Shown: one piece after another, positions 48,563 through 61,606 of the stretch | How the letters are laid out: each line of letters opens with the position of its first letter | Position numbering within the stretch: the first letter of the stretch is position 1 | DNA from: Polynucleobacter necessarius | GTDB lineage: Bacteria > Pseudomonadota > Gammaproteobacteria > Burkholderiales > Burkholderiaceae | Direction: 5' to 3' | DNA length: 64,000 nucleotides | Assembly: GCF_900096765.1 (NCBI RefSeq) | Contig: NZ_LT615228.1 | Location: 130,669-194,668, forward strand | The notes under the pieces: model-generated | Told to the model about the DNA's origin: nothing | Databases searched by the model: none | The model's input: the letters and a program-made list of their open reading frames with translations, nothing else | Made by a program: the position numbers and the translations under genes

Positions 48563-49459
48563 TTATCTCAAGTCTTCTGCTTGTATCAGCAGCACTTGCT
48601 CTTCCCCTGCGGATACTTCCATCCAGATTGCCGGTATTTGTGGAAACGCTTTTTTAAAGTTTTCGTACTCGTTGCCGATTTCTAATAATAGAGCACCACG
48701 TTCAGAGAGGTAATCTGGAGCATGGGCAATGATTTTGCGGATTATGTCCATGCCATCATCACCTCCCGCCAAAGCTAGAATAGGTTCGGCATGATATTCC
48801 GGTGACAGCGAGCTCATGGAGTGAGCGTTAACGTAGGGTGGATTGCAAATAATGAGGTCAAATAGATTTTCTTCATTGGGCTCTGGTAATGCCTCCCATA
48901 GATCACCATCAAGCAATTCTACTTGAGAGCTTAGTCCATGACGATCAACGTTACGAGCTGCAACTGCCAGCGCAGGCATGCTGATGTCGCATGCGCTCAC
49001 GTGAATATCGGGGCATGACAGTGCGAGTAAGATTGCTAATGAGCCATTGCCTGTACATAAGTCGAGGGCTTTGCCATCAGCAGGTAGCCAAGGTTCTAAT
49101 GAACCATCAACAATTAATTCAGCAATCCATGAACGCGGAACAATGCTTTGCTCGCTACAGAAAAATGGCACACCCATTAACCATGCTTCGCCCAAAATGT
49201 AGGCGAGTGGTTTACGAGAGCTTATTCTGGTTTGCGCTATGGCTATAGCTTGTTGATGCTGGTGATCGGATATTGAATCTTCCAAATGGTCGAGTGTTTC
49301 GGCGGGACTGAGATCGAGTTGCTTACTGACAATCCACAAAGCTTCGCTGTGCGCATCAATTGCGCCATGCCCATAATATAAATCGGCTGCATCTAGTTTT
49401 TGTGCAACTTCATCGATGCACTGATTGACGGTAAAGGCTTGAGAAGGCTCAGGGTCCAT
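48563..49459 (-). CDS. prmB: 50S ribosomal protein L3 N5-glutamine methyltransferase
   Basis: A SAM-dependent methyltransferase that modifies a glutamine of ribosomal protein L3. The catalytic NPPY is in IICNPPYVNAHSM, and SAM motif I is LDLCTGNGSLAILLAL. The N-terminal helical domain has the PrmB-type YYGHGAIDAHSEALWIV segment, which separates it from PrmC. The 298 residues are full length. Confidence 0.92.
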   Translation of the reverse strand: MDPEPSQAFTVNQCIDEVAQKLDAADLYYGHGAIDAHSEALWIVSKQLDLSPAETLDHLEDSISDHQHQQAIAIAQTRISSRKPLAYILGEAWLMGVPFFCSEQSIVPRSWIAELIVDGSLEPWLPADGKALDLCTGNGSLAILLALSCPDIHVSACDISMPALAVAARNVDRHGLSSQVELLDGDLWEALPEPNEENLFDLIICNPPYVNAHSMSSLSPEYHAEPILALAGGDDGMDIIRKIIAHAPDYLSERGALLLEIGNEYENFKKAFPQIPAIWMEVSAGEEQVLLIQAEDLR

Positions 49460-49500
49460 GATGGATTGGGTATGGTTTGATGAAATCGGTGGGCAGAATC

Positions 49501-50652
49501 TTAAGCAATCAATTGCTCAAGTGTATTGCGATAAATGTTTTTGAGTGGCTCAACGTCGTCAACGATCACGCACTCATCAATTTTGTGACTAGTAGCATTC
49601 AATGGCCCGAATTCCACAACTTCTTTGCAGATTTTGGCAATAAAGCGACCATCACTAGTGCCGCCAGTAGTCGATAGTTCTGTATCTATTTGTGTTTCAG
49701 CCTTGATCGATTGGCGCAGAGCACCTGCTAAGTCACCATCGCCAGTGATAAAGGGGTTGCCACCTAAAACCCAATCAATCTCAAAATCTAAACCAGCATT
49801 TTTCAAAATGGTTTCAAGACGCTCGCGCAATTGCTCTGGCTTGCTCTCTGTGGAGAAGCGAAAATTAAAGTCAATCGTGAGTTCGCCAGGAATCACATTG
49901 TTGGCACCAGTACCAGCATGAATATTCGAGATTTGAAAGCTAGTGGGCTGGAAGTATTGATTGCCTTTATCCCATTCTGTCTGTACCAAGGAAGCAATTG
50001 CGGGTGCAGATAAATGAATCGGATTTTTGCCCAGATGTGGATAGGCAATATGCGCCTGAATTCCTTTGATTCTGAGTTTTCCGGATAAAGATCCACGACG
50101 ACCATTTTTGATCATGTCACCTAAGCGATCGACGGAAGTAGGTTCGCCAATGACGCAGTAATCCAAGCGCTGACCATGCTTTTGAAGGCGCTCACACATG
50201 ATTAAGGTACCATCGTTCGCTGGACCTTCCTCATCGCTAGTGATTAAAAAAGCAATAGAGCCTTGATGATCTGGATGGCTGGCGATGAATTCTTCGGTGG
50301 CTACTACGAAGCCTGCTAATGAGGTCTTCATATCTGCAGCGCCGCGGCCATAAAGCATGCCATCACGAATCGTCGGTGTGAATGGATTGCTTGTCCACTT
50401 TTCTAGAGGGCCAGTTGGCACTACATCAGTGTGACCGGCGAACATGAGTACTTTGCCTTGGTCACCTGCAGAACCTTTTTTAATGGCCCAGAGATTGGTT
50501 ACCTGAAAATTCTCAGGCCCACTAATAACACTCTCAGTATGAAAACCAATTGCCTGAAGCCTTTTTGCAATCAGATCTTGGCAGCCACCATCAGCCGGAG
50601 TAACGGAATGACAGGCTATGAGAGCTTTAGTTAGCTCAAGGGTGGCACTCAT
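49501..50652 (-). CDS. dapE: Succinyl-diaminopimelate desuccinylase
   Basis: A zinc hydrolase in lysine and diaminopimelate synthesis. The M20 motifs are [16 protein letters not shown] (first metal His), [14 protein letters not shown] (bridging Asp), [13 protein letters not shown] (catalytic Glu and metal Glu), and [12 protein letters not shown]. The C-terminal [13 protein letters not shown] supplies the last His ligand. At 383 residues it is full length. The start is 15 bases downstream of dapD on the same strand. Confidence 0.96.
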   Translation of the reverse strand: MSATLELTKALIACHSVTPADGGCQDLIAKRLQAIGFHTESVISGPENFQVTNLWAIKKGSAGDQGKVLMFAGHTDVVPTGPLEKWTSNPFTPTIRDGMLYGRGAADMKTSLAGFVVATEEFIASHPDHQGSIAFLITSDEEGPANDGTLIMCERLQKHGQRLDYCVIGEPTSVDRLGDMIKNGRRGSLSGKLRIKGIQAHIAYPHLGKNPIHLSAPAIASLVQTEWDKGNQYFQPTSFQISNIHAGTGANNVIPGELTIDFNFRFSTESKPEQLRERLETILKNAGLDFEIDWVLGGNPFITGDGDLAGALRQSIKAETQIDTELSTTGGTSDGRFIAKICKEVVEFGPLNATSHKIDECVIVDDVEPLKNIYRNTLEQLIA

Positions 50653-50667
50653 GATTTATGTTTTGTC

Positions 50668-51495
50668 TTAGTCGCGCAGCAGTTCGTTGATGGCAGTTTT
50701 TGCTCTAGTTTGAGCATCTACTTTTTTCACAATGATTGCAGCATACAAACTGTATTTACCGCACGCAGATGGAAGCGAGCCTGGAACTACCACTGAGCCA
50801 GCTGGAACTCGGCCGTAATGTACTTCACCAGTTTCACGATCGTAAATTTTGGTACTTTGACCGATGTATACGCCCATAGATAAAACAGCGTTTTCTTCAA
50901 TCACTACGCCCTCCACAACCTCAGAACGGGCGCCAATGAAACAGTTATCTTCAATGATTACTGGACCAGCTTGAATTGGCTCGAGAACCCCGCCAATACC
51001 TACGCCGCCAGAAAGGTGAACATTTTTACCAATTTGTGCGCAAGAACCCACGGTTGCCCAAGTATCAACCATGGTGCCTTCACCTACATAGGCACCAATA
51101 TTGACGTAGGAAGGCATTAAAACAGCGTTTTTGCCGATAAATGAGCCGCGGCGAGCTACAGCAGGGGGAACCACACGGAATCCACCTGCTGCAAAGTCAG
51201 CTGCGGTGTAATTCTCAAACTTACTTGGAACCTTGTCGTAGAACTGGGTATAGCCCCCAGCGCTCATTGGCTGGTTGTCCTCAAGGCGGAAAGAAAGCAA
51301 AACAGCCTTCTTAACCCATTGATTTACTTCCCACTTGCCAACGCTCTGGCGCTCTGCAACTCGAATAGTGCCAGCATTTAAGCCTTCTAAGACTGCATTT
51401 ACAGCGTTTCTGATATCCCCAGGGACACTGTTTGGTGAGAGGTCTGCGCGGTTTTCCCAGGCTTGTTCAATGATGCTTTGTGGTGATTGGCTCAT
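50668..51495 (-). CDS. dapD: Tetrahydrodipicolinate N-succinyltransferase
   Basis: Transfers succinyl from succinyl-CoA in the diaminopimelate pathway. The N-terminal helical domain precedes a left-handed beta-helix with hexapeptide repeats ([36 protein letters not shown], and [21 protein letters not shown]). The C-terminal region with VVPGSLPS is typical. The length of 275 is normal. It makes the substrate chain that dapE continues. Confidence 0.97.
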   Translation of the reverse strand: MSQSPQSIIEQAWENRADLSPNSVPGDIRNAVNAVLEGLNAGTIRVAERQSVGKWEVNQWVKKAVLLSFRLEDNQPMSAGGYTQFYDKVPSKFENYTAADFAAGGFRVVPPAVARRGSFIGKNAVLMPSYVNIGAYVGEGTMVDTWATVGSCAQIGKNVHLSGGVGIGGVLEPIQAGPVIIEDNCFIGARSEVVEGVVIEENAVLSMGVYIGQSTKIYDRETGEVHYGRVPAGSVVVPGSLPSACGKYSLYAAIIVKKVDAQTRAKTAINELLRD

Positions 51496-51654
51496 GCTTT
51501 TATGTTAACTATAAGATTGTTAAGGGATTTTGTCCCTGAAGGTAGATTTATCATTGTATCGATGGGGCAAAAACGCGTCTAAGGAGCCCCAAGCTTGCTA
51601 TCATCTTCCCACTTTAGCTGTAAATTTTTTACCTTCTTATTTGAACCCTTTTTT

Positions 51655-51684
51655 CCCTGCAAAGTACGTCCCTGCAAAGTACGC
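51655..51684 (+). repeat. 15-bp tandem duplication just before smc
   Basis: CCCTGCAAAGTACG followed by T or C stands twice in tandem (51655-51669 and 51670-51684), ending one base before the smc GTG. The copies differ in the last base only. Confidence 0.9.
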
Positions 51685-51685
51685 C

Positions 51686-54600
51686 GTGCAACTGAAATCC
51701 ATCAAACTTTCCGGCTTTAAGTCGTTCGTTGACCCAACTCACTTTGAAATGCCCGGCCAATTAATTGGCGTGGTGGGACCTAACGGTTGCGGAAAGTCGA
51801 ACATTATTGACGCTGTTCGTTGGGTTTTGGGTGAATCTCGCGCTAGTGAGTTGCGTGGTGAATCCATGCAGGACGTTATTTTTAATGGTTCAGGTTTGCG
51901 CAAGCCATCTGGACGTGCCAGTGTAGAGCTCATTTTTGACAATTCAGAGGGTCGTGCACAAGGTCAGTGGAGTGCCTTTACTGAATTGGGTATTAAACGT
52001 GTTCTCACGCGTGATGGAAATTCTAGTTACTACGTCAACAATCAAGTAGTACGTCGCAAGGATATTCAAGATATTTTCTTGGGCACTGGTATGGGTCCAA
52101 GAGGTTACGCCATTATTGGTCAAGGTACGATCAATCGCATCTTAGAAGCGAAGCCTGAAGAGTTGCGGGTATTTCTGGAAGAAGCGGCTGGTGTCTCTAA
52201 ATATAAAGAGCGTCGTAAAGAGACTGCAGCACGCTTAGAAGATACTGTAGAGAACTTAACGCGCGTTGAAGATATTCTGCGTGAGCTTGACCAACAGTTA
52301 ACCCGCTTAGAAAAACAAGCTACGGTTGCTGAGCGTCATGCCGAGCTTTCAGCGCAAATGAAATCACAACAACAATTATTGTGGTTTGTGCGTCAGACTG
52401 AGGCTGGTAAAGAGCAGGAGCGTCATGCCAATGGTATTCGTGATACCCAGGTCAACCTGGAAGAGCAGACTGCAAAGCTGCGCCATGCTGAGTCAGAGCT
52501 TGAAACTATGCGTACTCAACAGTATGCTTTGCAAGACAAAGTTTCTGAAGCTCAAGGTGAGTTGTATCAAACCAATTCTGAAGTGAGCCAGGTTGAATCT
52601 CAGATTCATTATGTGCAAGAAGCGCGTCAACGTCTGCAACAACAAACTCAAGATCTGCAAGCTCAATTACAACGTTGGACGGTGCAAGAAACAGATGCTG
52701 CTCAAGCGCAACGTACTGCTGAATATGAGCTCAGCGAGGCTTCAGAAAAAGAACAAGCGTTGCTCATTGAATTGAATGGTTTGCAAGAGCAGATGCCTGC
52801 TCGCGAAGAAGATTATCAGTCTGCTACTCGCGACCTTAATCAAGCGCGTGATACACTAGCCTCTATTGACCAACGTTTGGCAAGTTTGGGTGAGCGTATT
52901 CGTGCAATGTCTGCGCAGTCAGATGAGCTCAAAGGTCGCGAGTCACGTTTGATTAATGAGCTTGATGGGATGCGAAGACCAGATGCAGAGGCATTGCAAA
53001 TGGCTAACGATCGTCATGTGATGGCGCAACGTAAAGTTGAGGAAGCTAAGCAGCGCGCAGGCGAGACTCAGCAACGCGTTCCCGCTGCTGATGAGGCCCG
53101 TAATGCTGCTCAACAAAAGATTCAGACTGCTAATCAAGATTTGGCACAAACCGAAGCAAAATTAACTGCTTTGGCTGCCTTGCAGGCAAGCGTACAAGCT
53201 CAAGGCAAGATTGGCCCATGGCTTGAAAGCAAAGGCCTAAAAGAGAGCAAACGCCTTTGGCAAGAGCTAAAGGTAGAGAGTGGTTGGGAAGCAGCGCTGG
53301 AGTCTGTGTTGCGTGAGCGTTTGGCTGCAGTAACTGCAAAGAGTGTTCAAGAAACTTTAGCTTTGGCTAATGATGCTCCGCCAAGCCGCTTAGCCATTCT
53401 ATTAACTGAAGAAATTACCCCTGCGCATACGTCAGCGCCAGCGGATTTCACTCCATTGCTCAGCCGCGTACAAAGTGCGGGCGCGGCAAGACTGACATTT
53501 GTATTGCAAGAGTGGTTAGACAATATCTATATTGCCTCTAGTCTCGAAGATGCTTTGCATCGTCGTGAAAAATTACCGGCTGGCGGTGCGTTTGTTACTC
53601 AACAAGGCTATTTAGTTAGTCGTGTTGGTGTTCAGTTGTATGCGGCTGACTCTGAGCAAGCAGGCATGTTGGCTCGCGCGCAAGAGATGGAAAGCTTGGA
53701 AAAGCAATTGCGCGCACAACAACTCATGCAAAGCGAATTGCAGGGTGAGTTAGACCAATGTGTTGCTAATTACCAAGCCGCTCATCAAGCAGCTGAGCAA
53801 GCGCGTTTGAATGCTGAGCATGCTGTTCAAGAAGCCCATGGTTTTGAAGTAGAGAGAATGCAGTTGACTCAAGCTGAAGAGCAATACAGTCAACGTGCCG
53901 CACAGATTCAGGGTGAGCTTGCCGAGTTGCGTCAGCAAAGTGAGCAACTGACTCAGACTCAAGAGCAGGCCACAAGAGAGCTGCAAGAATCAGAAGATTC
54001 CAAGCAAGGTTTGCAAGAGGCTTTGGCATTAGCTCAAGAAAAATTAGAGCTGGCTACTCAAGAGCGCGATCGCTTGCGTGAGTCATTGCGCGTTGCTGAA
54101 ATGGCAGCCCAAGAAGCAGCATTTGCGACACGCTCATTGCAGCAACGTATTGCCGATTTGCAGCGCGATCAGAGTACGGCTCGCACTCAAATCATGGAAA
54201 TTCAAGATAAGTATGATCTGGCAACTCAAGAGCTTGAGACTCTGAGTGACGAAGAAGCGCAAGATAAGTTGCAAGGTTTATTATTGGCTCGTAGTGCTAA
54301 AGAGGCTGCTCTCGCAAACGCTCGTACCGAACAAGATGCGCTGTTACATCAATTACGAGAAGCTGATGAGGCTCGTATGCAGGTTGAGCGTAGCTTGCAG
54401 CCAATGCGTGACAAGGTTGTTGATTTGCAATTACGTGAACAAGCTGCTCGTTTGAATTATGAGCAATTTGCTACTTTGTTGGCTGATGCTGAAGCTGATC
54501 TCACAGCGCTGGAAGCAAACTTTAGCCCCGACCTGAAAGTGGGCGCACTGCAAACTGAAGTTAATCGCTTGAATACTGAGATTCAGTCTTTAGGTCCAGT

Positions 54601-55207
54601 TAATATGGCTGCCTTGGATGAATTGGCTAGCTCACGTGAACGTAAGCAATTCTTAGATGCGCAATCTGCCGATTTGAATGAGGCAATGCAGACCCTGACT
54701 GATGCGATTGCGAAGATTGATGCAGAAACTCGCGATCTCTTGCAGGGCACCTTTGATCAAGTGAACGGCCACTTTGGAAAACTCTTCCCTGAGTTATTCG
54801 GCGGTGGTCATGCTGAGCTGGTAATGACTGGTGAAGAGATTTTAGATTCCGGTGTTCAGGTAATGGCTCAGCCTCCAGGCAAGAAGAACAGCAGTATCTA
54901 CTTGCTCTCGGGTGGTGAAAAGGCTTTAACTGCAATTGCATTGGTCTTTTCACTCTTCCTTTTAAATCCAGCACCATTCTGCTTACTCGATGAGGTCGAT
55001 GCACCATTAGATGATGCAAATACCTTGCGCTACGCTCAGCTAGTTGCCAAAATGTCAGATAAGACCCAGTTTTTATTTATCTCACACAACAAGATCACTA
55101 TGGAAATTGCTCATCAGTTGATTGGTGTCACCATGCAAGAGCAGGGCGTCTCCCGCATTGTTGCGGTGGATATTTCATCGGCTGTATCGATGGTGGAGGC
55201 TGCTTAA
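51686..55207 (+). CDS. smc: Chromosome segregation protein SMC
   Basis: The structural maintenance of chromosomes ATPase. I chose the GTG at 51686, giving 1173 residues that begin MQLKSIKLSGFKSFVDPT, the family N-terminus; an ATG-like upstream frame from 51530 adds 52 residues foreign to SMC. Walker A is GPNGCGKSN. Long coiled coils flank a hinge around residues 500-650. The C-terminal end has the signature LLSGGEKALTAIAL and Walker B DEVDAPLDDANT. The 15-bp duplication sits directly before the start. smc is followed by zipA with no gap. Confidence 0.96.
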   Translation: MQLKSIKLSGFKSFVDPTHFEMPGQLIGVVGPNGCGKSNIIDAVRWVLGESRASELRGESMQDVIFNGSGLRKPSGRASVELIFDNSEGRAQGQWSAFTELGIKRVLTRDGNSSYYVNNQVVRRKDIQDIFLGTGMGPRGYAIIGQGTINRILEAKPEELRVFLEEAAGVSKYKERRKETAARLEDTVENLTRVEDILRELDQQLTRLEKQATVAERHAELSAQMKSQQQLLWFVRQTEAGKEQERHANGIRDTQVNLEEQTAKLRHAESELETMRTQQYALQDKVSEAQGELYQTNSEVSQVESQIHYVQEARQRLQQQTQDLQAQLQRWTVQETDAAQAQRTAEYELSEASEKEQALLIELNGLQEQMPAREEDYQSATRDLNQARDTLASIDQRLASLGERIRAMSAQSDELKGRESRLINELDGMRRPDAEALQMANDRHVMAQRKVEEAKQRAGETQQRVPAADEARNAAQQKIQTANQDLAQTEAKLTALAALQASVQAQGKIGPWLESKGLKESKRLWQELKVESGWEAALESVLRERLAAVTAKSVQETLALANDAPPSRLAILLTEEITPAHTSAPADFTPLLSRVQSAGAARLTFVLQEWLDNIYIASSLEDALHRREKLPAGGAFVTQQGYLVSRVGVQLYAADSEQAGMLARAQEMESLEKQLRAQQLMQSELQGELDQCVANYQAAHQAAEQARLNAEHAVQEAHGFEVERMQLTQAEEQYSQRAAQIQGELAELRQQSEQLTQTQEQATRELQESEDSKQGLQEALALAQEKLELATQERDRLRESLRVAEMAAQEAAFATRSLQQRIADLQRDQSTARTQIMEIQDKYDLATQELETLSDEEAQDKLQGLLLARSAKEAALANARTEQDALLHQLREADEARMQVERSLQPMRDKVVDLQLREQAARLNYEQFATLLADAEADLTALEANFSPDLKVGALQTEVNRLNTEIQSLGPVNMAALDELASSRERKQFLDAQSADLNEAMQTLTDAIAKIDAETRDLLQGTFDQVNGHFGKLFPELFGGGHAELVMTGEEILDSGVQVMAQPPGKKNSSIYLLSGGEKALTAIALVFSLFLLNPAPFCLLDEVDAPLDDANTLRYAQLVAKMSDKTQFLFISHNKITMEIAHQLIGVTMQEQGVSRIVAVDISSAVSMVEAA

Positions 55208-56284
55208 GTGTACGTAGAACAAATCATGACGATGTTGGGTTTGTCTGATTTGCAATTTGCACTTGCTGCTATCGGTTTATTAATACTAGTGTTAGTGGCG
55301 GTAATGAATATTCGATATTCACGTGCTCGTCGCAAGGCAGTTGAGCAAAGTGAGTCCACCGCTTCGGATCGCTTTGGTCGCGAACCCAGTTTTGGTACAG
55401 GGTTTGCTGATAGCGATACGGCCGATCGCATTGAGCCAGGTTTTTCTCCTGCCGTAGTTGCAACCCCTGCCATTCCAGAAAAATTTGTGATTGACCCACG
55501 TATTGATTGCGTCATCACATTGCGTTTTGATGAAAGCATCAGCGGCACAGAAATCCTGAATGAGCTTAAAGATTGGGCTGATATTCAAGGTCAATCCGGT
55601 GCGCGTTGGATATGTGAAGGTCTTAACGCTGATGCAGACTCTGCAGAGGAATGGGAAGAGTTAAGACCTGAGGCTTCTTACTCTGAGCTGCAATTGGCCA
55701 TTCAATTAGCAAGTCGTCGTGGTGCAATTGGTGTGTTAGAGCTCTCGGATTTCTGCTCGCGTGCCCAAGCTTTAGCTGATACTTTGGGTTCGCAGATTGA
55801 TATGCTTAGCGTCAATACGATGCTCGATAGCGCGAAAGAGTTGGACGCGATGGCAGCTGAAAGCGATATTCAGCTCAGCATTAATGTTTCATTTGATGAA
55901 CCATGCCCTTGGGGAAATTTTGATGCCTTAATGCGTCAACGCGGCTTTCGCTTGGCTCGCAATGGTCGTCACTATGAATTCTGTAGCAACGGCGAATTGA
56001 TTTTTGTAAGTGCCGATTTAGATCCCAATAAGGCAGTAAGCCAGTTGACTTTGCTTTTAGAGGTTCCTTTGATTAATCAAGAAGAGCGCGCATTTGAAAG
56101 AATGTTGGCTGAGGGTGTTGAAATTGCGCATACTGGGCACGGTCGATTGGTCGATGACAACGGTATTAATCTCAGTGGAGCTGCGATTATTAGTATCCGT
56201 CAACATCTAGATACTCTTTATGCCAATCTTGAGAAATTTGGTGTTCCAGCTGGATCTTCTACAGCTAGCAGATTATTTAGCTAG
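55208..56284 (+). CDS. zipA: Cell division protein ZipA-like
   Basis: A bitopic inner-membrane protein that tethers FtsZ. The GTG start gives 358 residues. A single membrane helix (about 15-36, FALAAIGLLILVLVAVMNI) is followed by a basic stretch (RYSRARRKA), a linker, and a C-terminal ZipA domain. The recognisable domain parts are IDCVITLRFDESISGTEIL near residue 98 and the SINVSFDEPCPW strand. It begins right after the smc stop and lies before ligA, as in other Burkholderiales. Confidence 0.88.
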   Translation: MYVEQIMTMLGLSDLQFALAAIGLLILVLVAVMNIRYSRARRKAVEQSESTASDRFGREPSFGTGFADSDTADRIEPGFSPAVVATPAIPEKFVIDPRIDCVITLRFDESISGTEILNELKDWADIQGQSGARWICEGLNADADSAEEWEELRPEASYSELQLAIQLASRRGAIGVLELSDFCSRAQALADTLGSQIDMLSVNTMLDSAKELDAMAAESDIQLSINVSFDEPCPWGNFDALMRQRGFRLARNGRHYEFCSNGELIFVSADLDPNKAVSQLTLLLEVPLINQEERAFERMLAEGVEIAHTGHGRLVDDNGINLSGAAIISIRQHLDTLYANLEKFGVPAGSSTASRLFS

Positions 56285-58309
<2,025 letters not shown>

Positions 58310-58516
58310 GCTAGAGGCTACAAACTAGCTCTAGCTTCCTCTGGTTTTATTTCGTTGAGATTAGGCGCCAGAAAGAGTAGCCTCGATAAGGATTTTCTAG
58401 TCGGTTAGTTAATTGAAAACTACCCTTGGGTAGTTTTTGTATGAGTAGGATATTTCTTATAGTATTTTCAGGTGGAAATTTCAGGTGAAGGTATCTAGAC
58501 TTTCCCTATTTGTTAT

Positions 58517-59020
58517 ATGAATTTTCTTAAATACATTATTGCTCAGCCTCGAAATACTAAATACTCAGAAGATTGTGATGCAATTCTCTCCCTAGAGAAT
58601 CCTTTTGAGCGATCTATCAAAGAGGGTCACATTACTGCTAGCGGGCTGGTTATCAAAGATGGCAAGGTTCTCTTGGTATTTCACCCATATATTAGGCGCT
58701 GGATTCAGCCTGGAGGGCATGTAGACAACATGGAACCTCCCCATGAAGCGGCTATACGGGAAGTTTACGAAGAGACGGGTCTGCTTTGTGAAATCGCCTC
58801 AAAAGATCTGTGTCCAATCGATATCGATATTCACGAAATTCCTGCCAATCTTAAAAAAGGCGAGGGATCGCACATTCATATTGATCTGCTGTATCGGTTA
58901 ACTGTCTTGAAACAGGAAAAGCCTATAGAGGATATTCGCTGCGCTTGGTTTTCTTTTGAAGATATTGAAAGCGAAAGAATACGGCGAGCATTGGCTAATT
59001 TAAGCCCCCAAAGCCTCTAA
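58517..59020 (+). CDS. Nudix hydrolase
   Basis: A 167-residue Nudix-fold hydrolase. The Nudix box reads G-H-V-D-N-M-E, then seven residues, then R-E-V-Y-E-E-T-G-L, an exact match to GX5EX7REUXEEXGU. It follows the [16 protein letters not shown] strand and WIQPGGH. Substrate cannot be predicted, but pyrophosphates such as ADP-ribose or nucleotide derivatives are usual. Its last 21 bases overlap the end of glnD on the other strand. The 200 bases upstream hold no gene; a short imperfect hairpin follows ligA. Confidence 0.87.
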   Translation: MNFLKYIIAQPRNTKYSEDCDAILSLENPFERSIKEGHITASGLVIKDGKVLLVFHPYIRRWIQPGGHVDNMEPPHEAAIREVYEETGLLCEIASKDLCPIDIDIHEIPANLKKGEGSHIHIDLLYRLTVLKQEKPIEDIRCAWFSFEDIESERIRRALANLSPQSL

Positions 59021-61606
59021 GAGCTCCGTCTCCAATTGAATCTGCAGCTTTGGATTTTTACCTAAGTTGGCCGCATCTAATAGCAGGATGTCCTCAACTC
59101 TCTCGCCAAGCGTATTAATTCTTGCGGTGTGAATAGAGACTTGATGCTTAGCTAGCACTCTGGAGATCGTATAGAGTAAGCCGGTGCGGTCGCTAGCAGA
59201 TAAGGCGAGCGTGTAATACCGGCCACGATCATCTGGCACCATGTGAACGCGTGGCTGAATAGGGAAAGTGCGTGATTGTCTAGACAATCTTCCCATGCTT
59301 GGGTTTGGTAGCGGATCTGCATTAGTTAATGCGGCAGTTAATTCAAACTCTACTAGTTGAATGATGTCTCGATAGCTACCACCATCATCGACCAAGTTGC
59401 TGCCTGATACTTGGAAGGTATCAAGTGCGTAGCCATGACGAGTAGTATGAATACGTGCATCCCAGATGGAGAAACCATGTCTTTTAAAGTAGGCACAAAT
59501 TCGAGCAAAAAGTTCTTCCTGGTCTTTAACGTAGACAGCAACTTGCAAGCCTTCGCCAATAGGGGAGAGGCGAGCACGGACAATTGGCTGTTCACTATTG
59601 ACCTTATTAAATAAATGCCGTGTTAGCCAAGCGATATCGGCTGAATCTTGTCTTAAGAAAAAAGCGACATCTAGCTGTTTCCAAAGATCCTCATAAGAAT
59701 CATCATTTATGCCGTACAGACGTAGTTTGGTTCGGGAATCCTCTTGGTGTTGTGCTAACTCAGATGAGGCATCTGGTTTTGCGCCACCTAACACTCTTAA
59801 TGTTGCCCGGTATAGGTCCTCAAGTAACTTGCCTTTCCAGGCATTCCAAACTTTGGGGCTGGTACCGCGTACATCAGCAACGGTCAGCAAGTAGAGTGCA
59901 GTGAGGTGACGTTCATCTCCAACCTTTTGAGCAAATGCCCACACTACATCTGGATCGGTAATATCTTGCTTTTGAGCCACCTGACTCATATTGAGATGCT
60001 CCGCAACGAGCCACACCAAGAGTTCTGTATCTTTTTTATCTAGTCCGTGGTCTTTGGCAAACTTACGCATGTCTGCCTTACCTAGTTGTGAATGATCACC
60101 ACCTCTTCCTTTGGCAATATCGTGAAATAGTGCGGCGATTACCAGTAACCAGGGTTTGTCAAAGTGCGCAATCAGGCTACTGCAAAATGGAAATTCATGG
60201 GTGTGCTCCACCACCATGAAGCGCCGAACATTGCGCAGGACCATCAGGATGTGTTGATCTACGGTATAGACGTGGAATAAGTCATGCTGCATTTGTCCCA
60301 CGATCTTACGAAAGGCGGGTAAGTAGCGACCCAAAACGCTGCTGCGATTCATGAGCTGGAAGGCGCGACTCACTCCTTCAGGTTGCTTCAGTATTTCAAT
60401 AAAAAGTGCTCTATTAATTGGGTTGGCACGCCACTTGGCATCCATCTTCTGGCGAGCGTTATAGAGCGCTCTAAAGATGGTGGCTGAGAGGCTCTTCACA
60501 TTAGAAGTTTGTGCGAACACTAAGAAGGTTCGCAGAATTTGTTCTGGATGCTTTTGATACAGTTGTGGATCGGTAATATCCAGTACACCCTGTCTTTCAA
60601 TGAAATGCTCATTACCTTCGCCTGGGATAGTGTGAGTTGTCCTAGACTCTTGAGGGAAGAGTAAGGCTTCTATATTTTGTAAGAGCACATCATTTAATTG
60701 GGTAACCGCTTTGGCTGCCCAGTAATAACGACGCATGATGGCTTCGCTTGCTTGGCGAGCAGAGTCGGTCTCAATACCCATAGATCTGGCCAGAGCCGCC
60801 TGCAAGTCAAAGGCGATCACATCTTGTCTGCGACCAGCGAGTAAATGCAAATTAGCTCGCAGTGTCTCTAGAAAACGTTGGTTGCGAGTTAGTTCCGTGA
60901 GTTCACGTTGGGTAACTAAACCTGCTTGGTTTAAGTCTCTGAAGGTATTCCCAAGCAATGCAGCCTTACTGACCCAGGAGATTACTTGTAGATCACGTAA
61001 TCCACCGGGGCTCTCTTTACAGTTCGGCTCTAGAGAGTAAGGGGTGTTTTGATATTTATAGTGGCGTTGAATTTGCTCTGCCAGTTTTGCCTGAAAGAAG
61101 GCCTTGGGATCCATTGCAGCTTCAAAAGCAGTTGCAAATTCTTTAAAGAGAGGCTTCTTGCCGCAGATAAGACGTGCCTCTAGTAATGAGGTACGAACAG
61201 TAATGTCTTGCTCGGATTCGGAGATACACTCAGCAACAGTTCTGACCGATGAACCAATTTCAAGGCCGGTATCCCAGCAGCTAGCTACAAATTGCTCAAC
61301 TTGTTTTGATAATGATTGGGCTTCTTTTTCATCTGCTGGCAGCAGAATCAAAATATCAATATCGGAATAGGGAAATAATTCCCCTCTACCAAAGCCACCA
61401 ACTGCGGCTAGAGTAGCTTCATTACTTAATCCACAATCCATCCATAATTGCGTGAGTAATTGATCGGTGAGTTTGCTTAGTTGCTTGGTGAACTTGCCAA
61501 CCACCTGAGTTTTTTTAAATTCTGCATAAGCCAGTTCGCGAGCAGCGCGTAGGCCAGCCGCATCAGTAATCTTATTGGCCGCCAGAGTGCTCATAGGTTT
61601 AGGCAT
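59000..61606 (-). CDS. glnD: Bifunctional uridylyltransferase/uridylyl-removing enzyme GlnD
   Basis: Senses glutamine and modifies PII proteins. The nucleotidyltransferase domain has [19 protein letters not shown]. The HD hydrolase domain is in [19 protein letters not shown]. Two C-terminal ACT domains bind glutamine ([19 protein letters not shown] and [20 protein letters not shown]). The 868 residues are full length. The start overlaps the end of map by 8 bases. Confidence 0.97.
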   Translation of the reverse strand: MPKPMSTLAANKITDAAGLRAARELAYAEFKKTQVVGKFTKQLSKLTDQLLTQLWMDCGLSNEATLAAVGGFGRGELFPYSDIDILILLPADEKEAQSLSKQVEQFVASCWDTGLEIGSSVRTVAECISESEQDITVRTSLLEARLICGKKPLFKEFATAFEAAMDPKAFFQAKLAEQIQRHYKYQNTPYSLEPNCKESPGGLRDLQVISWVSKAALLGNTFRDLNQAGLVTQRELTELTRNQRFLETLRANLHLLAGRRQDVIAFDLQAALARSMGIETDSARQASEAIMRRYYWAAKAVTQLNDVLLQNIEALLFPQESRTTHTIPGEGNEHFIERQGVLDITDPQLYQKHPEQILRTFLVFAQTSNVKSLSATIFRALYNARQKMDAKWRANPINRALFIEILKQPEGVSRAFQLMNRSSVLGRYLPAFRKIVGQMQHDLFHVYTVDQHILMVLRNVRRFMVVEHTHEFPFCSSLIAHFDKPWLLVIAALFHDIAKGRGGDHSQLGKADMRKFAKDHGLDKKDTELLVWLVAEHLNMSQVAQKQDITDPDVVWAFAQKVGDERHLTALYLLTVADVRGTSPKVWNAWKGKLLEDLYRATLRVLGGAKPDASSELAQHQEDSRTKLRLYGINDDSYEDLWKQLDVAFFLRQDSADIAWLTRHLFNKVNSEQPIVRARLSPIGEGLQVAVYVKDQEELFARICAYFKRHGFSIWDARIHTTRHGYALDTFQVSGSNLVDDGGSYRDIIQLVEFELTAALTNADPLPNPSMGRLSRQSRTFPIQPRVHMVPDDRGRYYTLALSASDRTGLLYTISRVLAKHQVSIHTARINTLGERVEDILLLDAANLGKNPKLQIQLETELLEALGA

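Noticed and set aside
51530..51685. Longer N-terminus for SMC
   Set aside because: The extra 52 residues are unlike SMC, and the frame there includes the tandem duplication.
58310..58516. Hairpin AGCTAGAG/CTCTAGCT after ligA as a terminator
   Set aside because: The loop is long and no T-run follows; it is too weak to list as a feature, and no gene is seen in this gap.
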